A stretch of DNA of 40,123 nucleotides from Caldifarciminota bacterium (GTDB lineage: Bacteria; Hydrothermota; Hydrothermia; B15-G9): positions 1 to 40,123 of the forward strand of contig WGAI01000070.1 in NCBI GenBank assembly GCA_015489175.1, read 5' to 3'. Below are positions 34,515 to 40,123 of this stretch, piece after piece. Position numbers and translations under genes: made by a program. How positions within the stretch are numbered: position 1 is the stretch's first letter; each line of letters begins with the position of its first letter. The notes below the pieces were generated by a model. That model made no database searches, was not told the DNA's origin, and worked only from the letters and a program-made list of their open reading frames with translations.

Positions 34515-35714
34515 ATGAGAATCCTTTATGTCACCCAATTTTTCCCACCTGAAGTTGGGGCGGCGGCTAACAGGGCCCGAAATTTTGTTAAGTTCTGGCT
34601 GAGGCGAGGCGCACGCATAACCGTTGTTTCTGAGGTGCCGAATTACCCTACCGGACGGATAAGCAAGGGGTATGACAGGGATTTTTTTCGTATCGAGCAC
34701 CTCGAGGAAGGACTGGATGTCATCAGAATTCCGGTTGTGCCAACGCCAAGCGGCGGCACAATAGCTTCCAAGCTGATAAACAACATCTCGTTTTACATAA
34801 AAGCTCGCCATTTCTTTAATATTTTCAGAAACCGTAGTTTTGACATCGCTTTTGCAACCACCCCGCCTCTTGGTTGCGTGTTTCTCGGCAGTTTCCTTTC
34901 GGATATGTTGGGCGTGCCTCTGGTCATCGATGTAAGGGATCCGTGGCCGGAGATCCTGCTAACCCAGGATAGTTGTGGCGCCGCATGCCGTATGGTTGTC
35001 AATGTCATAGCCAGATTGATGGTTAGCTATTATAGGAAAGCGCAGATCATAGTGTCCCCTGTGCCATTCATCCTGCAGCATCTTCAGAGGATTTACGCCC
35101 TAAAACGAACGCTGTGGATTCCTAACGGTGTAGATCTCGATGAGGCAGGCAGGATAAGAGCGTCGTCTGAGCCTTTAAAGTCGAGGTTCACGGTGATATA
35201 CAGCGGCATACTTGGCCGAAATCACGGCGCCGAGATCCTGTTGGATGTGATCAGAAGGATGCCCCATGTCGATTTCTGGGTAGTAGGCGATGGAAAAGAT
35301 AGACCTTTATTTGAAAAGACTAACACTCAAAACCTTAAATATCTTGGAGTCAAGGATTGGCATAGAACATTTTCTTTGATAAAGGCTGCTGATCTTGGTA
35401 TCGTCACTTTGCGTGACAACATCTGGATGCGAAATGCTTTTCCCGTGAAGGGGATAGATTATCTTGCGGCTGGGAAACCGGTTGTCGTGAGTATAGGTGG
35501 GGCATTCCCGAAACTTCTTGATGAGTATCAAGCCGGACTCCACTCGGAGTCCAACGATGTGGAGCAGATAATCGCCTCAATTGAGCGTATAAGGAGTGAC
35601 GAAGCCCTTCGCAAGTCAATGGGCGTTAACGCACTTAGACTCGCAAGAGATTACTTTGACATGAGACGGAATGCGTCGAAACTGTTTGACGAGCTGAGCA
35701 GCCTTGTTGGTTAA
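34515..35714 (+). CDS. Glycosyltransferase family 4 (WbuB/WcaI-like)
   Basis: A 399-residue GT-B glycosyltransferase. The N-terminal domain opens with RILYVTQFFPPEVGAAANRA and contains TPPLG and VIDVRDPWPE, typical of WbuB/WcaI-like enzymes making surface polysaccharide. The C-terminal domain has IPNGVDLDE, VIYSGILGRNHGAEILLD, WVVGDGKDRPLFE and the AAGKPVVVS segment; a canonical E-x7-E motif is degenerate here. It transfers a nucleotide-activated sugar to a lipid-linked or nascent glycan at the inner membrane; donor and acceptor are unknown. It is a single gene with its own promoter, not in a polysaccharide cluster. Confidence 0.88.
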   Translation: MRILYVTQFFPPEVGAAANRARNFVKFWLRRGARITVVSEVPNYPTGRISKGYDRDFFRIEHLEEGLDVIRIPVVPTPSGGTIASKLINNISFYIKARHFFNIFRNRSFDIAFATTPPLGCVFLGSFLSDMLGVPLVIDVRDPWPEILLTQDSCGAACRMVVNVIARLMVSYYRKAQIIVSPVPFILQHLQRIYALKRTLWIPNGVDLDEAGRIRASSEPLKSRFTVIYSGILGRNHGAEILLDVIRRMPHVDFWVVGDGKDRPLFEKTNTQNLKYLGVKDWHRTFSLIKAADLGIVTLRDNIWMRNAFPVKGIDYLAAGKPVVVSIGGAFPKLLDEYQAGLHSESNDVEQIIASIERIRSDEALRKSMGVNALRLARDYFDMRRNASKLFDELSSLVG

Positions 35715-35742
35715 ATCCTTCTCTGTGTATCTGATCCCATAA

Positions 35743-35771
35743 TTGACACCTCCCCCTGCTCAATTTATCCT
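35743..35771 (+). promoter_or_regulatory. Promoter of ispA, probably giving a leaderless mRNA
   Basis: TTGACA (35743-35748) and TATCCT (35766-35771) are 17 bases apart. The ATG is at 35780, only eight bases after the -10 box, so transcription should start at or next to it. No proper Shine-Dalgarno precedes the ATG. Confidence 0.65.
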
Positions 35772-35779
35772 GTTAGGCG

Positions 35780-36673
35780 ATGAGAGAAGATTTCTGGAGT
35801 TATTGGAAAGAGCGACAGGTTATGGTGGAGGAGGAACTTGAGCAGTTTCTCCCAGAGAACGGTCCGGGCCCCACGATTTTGCGCAAAGCCATGCGATATA
35901 CACTGTTTGCTGGTGGAAAGCGGCTCAGGCCTGTGCTTGCCATTATGGGATATGAGATAGCTGGTGGTGAGGATGTCAAACATGAGATTTTGCCACAGGC
36001 GGCAGCACTTGAGCTGATTCACACATTCACCCTTATCCACGATGATCTCCCTGCTATGGACGACGATGACATGCGGCGTGGTAAGCCCTCAAATCACAAA
36101 GTTTTTGGCGAAGGAATAGCTGTTCTTGCAGGCGATACACTCCTTGTCGAGGCGTTCAGGTTGTTCATTCAGGGAAAACTGCCTCACGATGTGAAGCTCA
36201 GGATGCTTGATGAGCTGATAGATGCGATCGGCGTGGACGGCGTCATGGGGGGGCAGGCGTATGATCTGTTGTATGAGGGGCGAGAGGCGACGCCTGAGAT
36301 AGTTGACTATATCCACTCGCGCAAAACTGGCGGCTTTATACGAGCGGCTCTGACGATCGGTGGCATGGCGGCTCAAAACGAAAGGCTCGTCCCAGTTTAT
36401 CGTGAGATAGGTAACCTCATTGGCCTCGCTTTCCAGATCACTGATGATGTGCTCGATGTCGTTGGTGATGAAAAGAAGCTCGGTAAACCCATAAAGAACG
36501 ATGAAGCTGCCGGTAAATCCACATATCCGGCACTCTACGGAGTGGAAGAATCCATGAGGCGTGCCCGCGAACTGGTAGATAAAGCGATAGGACTCGCAAA
36601 TTATAACATAGGGCCTGAAATAGCGTGGCCTTTGGTAGAACTTGCTAAATTCATAGTCGAGAGAGACCACTGA
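35780..36673 (+). CDS. ispA: Farnesyl diphosphate synthase (polyprenyl synthetase family)
   Basis: A 297-residue all-helical prenyltransferase that condenses DMAPP/GPP with IPP to make farnesyl diphosphate for undecaprenyl and quinone synthesis. The first Asp-rich motif is DDLPAMDDDD at 88-97, with the two-residue insertion typical of bacterial type II FPP synthases. Phe83 five residues before it fits an FPP chain-length stop. The second Asp-rich motif is TDDVLDVVGD (Asp222, 223, 226). KRLRP and GKSTYPALYG are also present. Its stop overlaps the start of the DUF212 gene (TGATG). The start appears leaderless. Confidence 0.94.
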   Translation: MREDFWSYWKERQVMVEEELEQFLPENGPGPTILRKAMRYTLFAGGKRLRPVLAIMGYEIAGGEDVKHEILPQAAALELIHTFTLIHDDLPAMDDDDMRRGKPSNHKVFGEGIAVLAGDTLLVEAFRLFIQGKLPHDVKLRMLDELIDAIGVDGVMGGQAYDLLYEGREATPEIVDYIHSRKTGGFIRAALTIGGMAAQNERLVPVYREIGNLIGLAFQITDDVLDVVGDEKKLGKPIKNDEAAGKSTYPALYGVEESMRRARELVDKAIGLANYNIGPEIAWPLVELAKFIVERDH

Positions 36674-37110
36674 TGTTAAACGATTTTCTGCACAACACAT
36701 TGCTCTGGAACACGCTCATAGTTTCTATATTCGTTCAATCGTTGAAATTCTTTATCTATCTGGTTCGGAGTGGCAAAGTTGACTTCAGGTGGTTCGTGCG
36801 CACAGGTGGGATGCCGAGCTCTCACACCGCGACAGTGTTTGCATTGAGCACAATGGTTGGTTTGAGGGAGGGCTTTTCGAGTACCATATTTGCCGTTACC
36901 GCAATGTTCAGCCTTATAGTGACTTACGATGCCACAGGTGTGAGGCGTGCAGCGGGCAAACAGGCCGCCGTGATTAATCGCATGATTGAGGAACTTCAGA
37001 TGCAGCATAAGGTGGGGCGTGAGAGGCTCGTCGAGCTGCTCGGTCACACGCCCCTTGAGGTCTTTGTTGGTGCTGTTCTCGGCATCATCATGGGGATTTT
37101 GTTAGGGTAA
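36673..37110 (+). CDS. Divergent PAP2 family protein (DUF212, YuiD-like)
   Basis: A 145-residue membrane protein with three or four helices and the DUF212 signature GGMPSSHTATVFAL followed by YDATGVRRAAGKQA. The SxxH and RR arrangement recalls PAP2-type acid phosphatases, which include undecaprenyl diphosphate phosphatases. It is coupled to ispA through a one-base overlap (TGATG), so a role in polyprenyl phosphate handling is plausible. That role is inference; the family is not biochemically established to my knowledge. The protein is short but complete for this family. Confidence 0.88.
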   Translation: MLNDFLHNTLLWNTLIVSIFVQSLKFFIYLVRSGKVDFRWFVRTGGMPSSHTATVFALSTMVGLREGFSSTIFAVTAMFSLIVTYDATGVRRAAGKQAAVINRMIEELQMQHKVGRERLVELLGHTPLEVFVGAVLGIIMGILLG

Positions 37111-37121
37111 GGGGGTATGCC

Positions 37122-37628
37122 ATGAAAAAGGCGGTTATTCTGGTAGAGTCAGGCTTTGACGATGTGGAATACATCGTTCCATATTACCGATTCCTTGAGG
37201 CGGGCTTCGAGGTTACGGTTGCAGCTCCGTCTCAGGGAACATACAGCGGCAAGGTGGGGTTGAAGGCGGAAGCCATTGAAATCAAATCGGTTGATCCGTC
37301 GGATGTGGATCTGGTTTTCATACCCGGTGGACATGCACCTGACCGACTTCGCAGGTATCCTGAGGTCATTGAGTTCGTGAGAAAGGCCTACGACAACGGC
37401 GCTGTGATAGGCGCTATCTGCCATGCACCTCATGTGCTGATTTCAGCAGGGCTCACGAGAGGCAAGCGGTTGACCAGTTTCTTTTCAATTCGGGACGATG
37501 TGATTAACTCAGGCGCTGAGTGGGTGGATGCGCCAATTGTGGTTGACGAGAGGATCGTCACTGCAAGGTTCCCGAACGACCTGCCGATCTTCCTGCCAGA
37601 ACTGATAAAAATCGTGAATGCAGGGTGA
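37122..37628 (+). CDS. PfpI/DJ-1 family protein; 3' third duplicated at 39555-39716
   Basis: A 168-residue DJ-1/PfpI fold protein, of normal length for PfpI-type deglycase/intracellular protease proteins. The nucleophile elbow AICHAPHVL places Cys100 next to His101, exactly as in archaeal PfpI. Glu residues of the ILVESGFDDVEY segment supply the acid. GGGGG upstream supports the ATG. Codons 116-168 plus the stop reappear 2,088 bases downstream with five differences, two of them silent (CTG CCG to CTA CCT) and three in one codon (Ala167 to Leu). The protein is intact here, yet its 3' end may have been supplied by an inserted element. It follows the DUF212 gene by 11 bases. Confidence 0.93.
   Translation: MKKAVILVESGFDDVEYIVPYYRFLEAGFEVTVAAPSQGTYSGKVGLKAEAIEIKSVDPSDVDLVFIPGGHAPDRLRRYPEVIEFVRKAYDNGAVIGAICHAPHVLISAGLTRGKRLTSFFSIRDDVINSGAEWVDAPIVVDERIVTARFPNDLPIFLPELIKIVNAG
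37467..37628 (+). repeat. Left copy of 162-base direct repeat (3' end of pfpI)
   Basis: It matches 39555-39716 at 157 of 162 positions. The first 116 bases (37467-37582) are identical. Differences are at 37583, 37586 and 37620-37622. Upstream of 37467 and downstream of the stop codon the two loci are unrelated. Confidence 0.95.
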
Positions 37629-37699
37629 GGAAGGATATTTGGACGCCCAACATGGCTTGAGGCTGCTTAGTTTACTTCTTTTTTGGTAAAACCTGCCGT

Positions 37700-37705
37700 T
37701 ATAAT
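37700..37705 (+). promoter_or_regulatory. -10 box of the ATPase gene, probably leaderless
   Basis: An exact TATAAT ends seven bases before the ATG at 37713. The -35 region is only T-rich (TTCTTT). There is no Shine-Dalgarno sequence before the ATG. The arrangement mirrors the ispA promoter. Confidence 0.5.
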
Positions 37706-37712
37706 TTCATTT

Positions 37713-38825
37713 ATGATAAAGAACATTGAGATTAAAAACTTCAGGACTTTCAGACAGCTAAAAATCGAGGATTTTGGCCAAATTAATGTTTTTATCGGTA
37801 AAAATAACCTTGGCAAAAGCTCATTACTCGAGGCGATTTATCTTGCATCCGATGCGGTGGATGAGATTAATGTCTCAAGCTTTTATTATATCCTGAAGAG
37901 AAGGGGGTTTTCTCAAAGGTTAAGGATTGTCGAAACTCAGGATTTAGAGCAAGTATTGAAGAATTTTCAAAAACACATTTTCTACGACGGAAAAGAGGAA
38001 GCCGAAATTGTCATCGGCAACTCGAAAGATTTGGAACCCAGGCGTAAGATCCGCCTTTGCATTACCTCCAGTTACAGTCCCAGAGCGGTTAAAGATATGC
38101 TTGCTAATGTCATGTATGAACTCACTATGGGCTCAAGGATGACTGTTTTTAAATACTTGTCGGGCATAGAATTTGCATCTGTATTGAAGGTGAATCGCAA
38201 ACCTTCAGTCTTTCTGATCAAACATTCAAGGGGCACTGTGCAACTGCTTTATCTCGCCTACAAAATCAGGACAGGCATGATTAAGTTTTTTCTTGATACA
38301 TGTTATCTATGTGGAGGTGCAAACAAATTAAACAGATTTATTAAATCCATTGAGGGGGAATTAGAATCACAAACATATAGCAACCTTAAAGAGATTATTT
38401 CCAATTTCTTCGATGAAAAAGTTAAATCCTTTGAGCCGTCGTTTAGCGATTATTTTGTGAGGTTCGACAACAGGGCTATTCCATTTTCCATGCTTGGCGA
38501 CGGAGTTCGATATTTTATAACCCACTATCTGGTTTTAAATGTTGAAAAACCGGCTATCGTATTCCTTGAAGAACCTGAGAATTTTATGCATCCGGGGCTG
38601 CTTGATCTGCTGACAAGACTCATAGCTGCTACAAAGCATCAAATTTTCATTGTCACACACAGTCTTGAGTTCCTTGAAAAGCTTTTGTGGTATGCCCTCG
38701 AAGAGGAGGCAAACCTTAAGGTGTTCGGATTTTACGCGTTGAAAGATGGGATACCCATGATCGAAGCTTACGACCTTAAAAATGCTTACAACTCAATATA
38801 CAAACTGGATATAGATCTAAGATGA
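37713..38825 (+). CDS. AAA/ABC-type ATPase of the OLD-like class, putative anti-phage effector sensor
   Basis: I start at the ATG at 37713 (370 residues), just where the conserved IKNIEIKNFRTFRQL begins; a TTG ten codons earlier gives no better signal. Walker A is GKNNLGKS at 29-36, the Q/D-loop region follows, an LGDG signature lies in FSMLGDGVRYF, Walker B is AIVFLEEPE at 281-289 with the catalytic Glu pair, and the H-loop is VTHS with His316. This SMC/Rad50-like plan is that of AAA15/AAA21 ATPases in OLD, Gabija GajA and PARIS AriA. Unlike OLD and GajA it ends after the ATPase; the nuclease-like part is a separate downstream gene. A/T-rich codon use differs from its neighbours. An anti-phage role is inference. 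Confidence 0.85.
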   Translation: MIKNIEIKNFRTFRQLKIEDFGQINVFIGKNNLGKSSLLEAIYLASDAVDEINVSSFYYILKRRGFSQRLRIVETQDLEQVLKNFQKHIFYDGKEEAEIVIGNSKDLEPRRKIRLCITSSYSPRAVKDMLANVMYELTMGSRMTVFKYLSGIEFASVLKVNRKPSVFLIKHSRGTVQLLYLAYKIRTGMIKFFLDTCYLCGGANKLNRFIKSIEGELESQTYSNLKEIISNFFDEKVKSFEPSFSDYFVRFDNRAIPFSMLGDGVRYFITHYLVLNVEKPAIVFLEEPENFMHPGLLDLLTRLIAATKHQIFIVTHSLEFLEKLLWYALEEEANLKVFGFYALKDGIPMIEAYDLKNAYNSIYKLDIDLR

Positions 38826-39541
38826 TTACATTGGCCACTGTTTTTGTTGAAGGTACAACTGATGTCAGGTTGTATAAGGCTATTTTCAGAGGCATTTTCA
38901 ACTGTCACTTTGTCAAAGCCGATGAGGAAGAGCATCTCAAGGATATTCTTCGCCGGGAGCGTGTCCCCAGAAAATTGTTTCCGTGGGAAAGCGCCCTGTT
39001 CCTGAATTGTCCAGGTAAACTTGTGATTTTGCACGGATGTGGTGGATATAGCAGGTTGCTGAGTTTACTTGAAGGCATTGAGGATAAAGCCATTGGAATA
39101 CTGAGGCGCAAATTTGAAACAGTGAACATCCAGACAAATTACGGTGAGTTGGGCAGATTTGAATTGTGGTTCATATTTGATGAGGATGCCAGGGACAAGG
39201 TGGGAAGTGTTTATAGATTTCGGTTCTTGGACGATTATATATTTGTCGAGTTTCAAAAAACGCCAGAAGAATTTGTCCTGAAGAATTTTGAGAAGATTTA
39301 CAGGCAAGAAAGCGTTGAAAGGATTTTATATCACGATTGTCTCTCAGTTTTTGAGAAGCGTTTAAGAGTGGTTTCATTGAAGAAACGAGCCGGATTGATT
39401 AAAACAATAATCGGAGAACGATGTTATGACCATCTGTTTGAGGTGATTATATCTAAGATAAAGGAGCGAATAGACGAGGGTGAAGAAAAATTCAGGTACA
39501 TCCCCGAATGGCTCAGTAAGTTCTGCACTGGATGTTATTAG
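38822..39541 (+). CDS. TOPRIM-like protein (DUF3226/DUF4435-type), partner of the ATPase
   Basis: A 239-residue protein whose ATG overlaps the ATPase stop (ATGA), so the two are coupled. The TOPRIM hallmarks are visible: a first strand ending VFVEGTTD with Glu10, Gly11 and Asp14, and a later strand WFIFDEDA with the D-x-D pair Asp120 and Asp122. Between them lies a glycine turn (VILHGCGGYSRLL). The C-terminal half is helical and basic (KRLRVVSLKKRAGLIK). Size and plan fit stand-alone TOPRIM partners of ATPases such as DUF3226 proteins or the PARIS AriB (DUF4435) nuclease. Which family it belongs to cannot be settled without a profile search. It may be a DNA or tRNA nuclease released on phage sensing; that is inference. 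Confidence 0.8.
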   Translation: MITLATVFVEGTTDVRLYKAIFRGIFNCHFVKADEEEHLKDILRRERVPRKLFPWESALFLNCPGKLVILHGCGGYSRLLSLLEGIEDKAIGILRRKFETVNIQTNYGELGRFELWFIFDEDARDKVGSVYRFRFLDDYIFVEFQKTPEEFVLKNFEKIYRQESVERILYHDCLSVFEKRLRVVSLKKRAGLIKTIIGERCYDHLFEVIISKIKERIDEGEEKFRYIPEWLSKFCTGCY

Positions 39542-39554
39542 GTTACATAGTACT

Positions 39555-39716
39555 CGGTTGACCAGTTTCTTTTCAATTCGGGACGATGTGATTAACTCAG
39601 GCGCTGAGTGGGTGGATGCGCCAATTGTGGTTGACGAGAGGATCGTCACTGCAAGGTTCCCGAACGACCTACCTATCTTCCTGCCAGAACTGATAAAAAT
39701 CGTGAATTTGGGGTGA
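39555..39716 (+). pseudogene. Displaced 3' fragment of pfpI (codons 116-168)
   Basis: This stretch encodes RLTSFFSIRDDVINSG and the rest of the PfpI C-terminus up to its own TGA, but has no start, no nucleophile Cys100 and no N-terminal two thirds. It differs from the intact gene at two silent third positions and in the penultimate codon (Ala to Leu). Its TGA abuts the stop of a convergent gene, as if it were the original chromosomal end of pfpI. Confidence 0.9.
39555..39716 (+). repeat. Right copy of 162-base direct repeat
   Basis: It pairs with 37467-37628 (157/162 identical, first 116 bases exact). It begins 13 bases after the TOPRIM gene stop. Confidence 0.95.
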
Positions 39717-40123
39717 TTATGCTGTTAGTTCTTTGCTGATCAACATCTCCACGCTTGTAAGGGCTTTGTTCAGCTCGTTCATTATCTTGCTTTCGTGTTC
39801 TATCTTTTCTTTGAAGTATTTTTCGACATCCCTTTTACTTTTCTCCTCACCGGTTGCCTCAGGGTAGAACATCTGGCTCAGTGAGAATCTTCCCTTGAGT
39901 TCACTCCATTTTTTAATCCTGTCGATGGCTAACTGCAACCTAAGATTTAGTATATCCCTGTAAACCTCAGCATATTCGCTCCTGACTGAACCGCTAAAAT
40001 AGAGGATGGAGTTCAATACCTCGTTGAACTCATCTTTGTTTATCCTGTTGTTGATGTCATCAAAATACACTTTGAACAATCTGCTTGAATAGGATAGGAT
40101 CTCCGCAGCCTTTGAAAATACAA
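39717..40123 (-). CDS. Unrecognised helical protein, 5' partial
   Basis: The frame is open to the window edge, so the start lies beyond base 40123; at least 134 codons are visible. The product is rich in Lys, Glu, Ile and Leu with long helical stretches (EVYRDILNLRLQLAIDRIKKW; KRDVEKYFKEKIEHESKIMNEL), suggesting coiled coil. I recognise no family and see no catalytic motif, signal peptide or transmembrane helix. Its TAA is immediately next to the TGA of the pfpI fragment, a tail-to-tail arrangement that could be the ancestral neighbour of pfpI before the cassette arrived. Confidence 0.65.
   Translation of the reverse strand, partial: VFSKAAEILSYSSRLFKVYFDDINNRINKDEFNEVLNSILYFSGSVRSEYAEVYRDILNLRLQLAIDRIKKWSELKGRFSLSQMFYPEATGEEKSKRDVEKYFKEKIEHESKIMNELNKALTSVEMLISKELTA

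Larger units (their letters stand above)
37467..39554 (+). mobile_element. Inferred 2,088-base integrated cassette carrying an ATPase-TOPRIM gene pair
   Basis: The interval from one repeat copy to the next holds a replacement pfpI 3' end, then exactly two overlapping genes and about 13 spare bases. This matches site-specific integration into the 3' end of a protein gene, as known for prophage e14 in icd: the host gene stays intact with an element-borne end, and the old end is left on the far side. The two genes are visibly more A/T-rich than their neighbours. No integrase, transposase or terminal inverted repeat is present, so mobility in trans, decay, or simple duplication with insertion are all possible. 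The class of element is inference. Confidence 0.55.

Noticed and set aside
37629-37712. Inverted repeats or target-site duplication that would mark a transposon end
   Set aside because: No inverted sequence near 37629-37712 matches the region at 39541-39560, so a classical insertion sequence is not supported.
39480-39716. 78-codon + strand frame fusing the end of the TOPRIM gene region to the pfpI fragment
   Set aside because: Its first part is out of frame with the TOPRIM gene and has no ribosome-binding site. Only the pfpI-derived part is meaningful, as a fragment.
1-40123. CRISPR array, tRNA, rRNA, integrase or transposase
   Set aside because: I looked for short regularly spaced repeats, tRNA-like cloverleaf ends and recombinase motifs, especially near 37467-39716, and found none. 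A computed scan would be needed to exclude weak cases.

Overview
The window looks like a chromosomal segment of an uncultured Gram-negative (diderm) bacterium. It encodes BamA, two SurA-type periplasmic factors, several lipoproteins and three giant secreted proteins whose C-termini resemble the type IX secretion (T9SS) sorting tail. That combination, with a DUF2723 membrane protein, suggests an FCB-like or WOR-3-like candidate phylum. This is inference from protein style only; no rRNA gene or other phylogenetic marker was used. I see no tRNA, rRNA, CRISPR array, insertion sequence or prophage gene.

Layout. (1) 1-11023: three large + strand surface/secreted proteins built from CARDB-like, cleaved-adhesin-like and nidogen-like modules, separated by hairpin terminators. 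(2) 11024-12581: a leader rich in hairpins, then a uracil permease and its terminator. (3) 12779-20536: an envelope-biogenesis operon with a near-perfect promoter and a strong terminator: TPR membrane protein, clpC, bamA, a SurA-like lipoprotein and a two-parvulin SurA. (4) 20535-27971: - strand genes: a roadblock-like protein, a hisS / S4-domain / lipoprotein operon, and a DUF2723 membrane protein coupled to a KOW-domain protein of unusual architecture. (5) 27994-34341: a - strand gene string (isoaspartyl peptidase, site-2 protease, malic enzyme, small lipoprotein, acyl-CoA dehydrogenase, phosphohexomutase). (6) 34441-37628: + strand glycosyltransferase, farnesyl diphosphate synthase, DUF212 phosphatase-like protein and PfpI/DJ-1. 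(7) 37467-39716: the most interesting part. A compact two-gene ATPase plus TOPRIM-like cassette lies between two copies of the last 162 bases of pfpI (157/162 identical). (8) A partial - strand gene of unknown function at the right edge.

The ATPase/TOPRIM pair resembles the OLD/Gabija/PARIS class of anti-phage systems in plan. The flanking repeat has the geometry expected if a small element integrated into the 3' end of pfpI, supplied a replacement 3' end, and displaced the original end to the far side. The whole repeat unit is 2,088 bases and encodes no recombinase. Two genes (ispA and the ATPase) have -10 boxes only 7-8 bases before their ATG and no clear ribosome-binding site, so leaderless transcripts are likely there.
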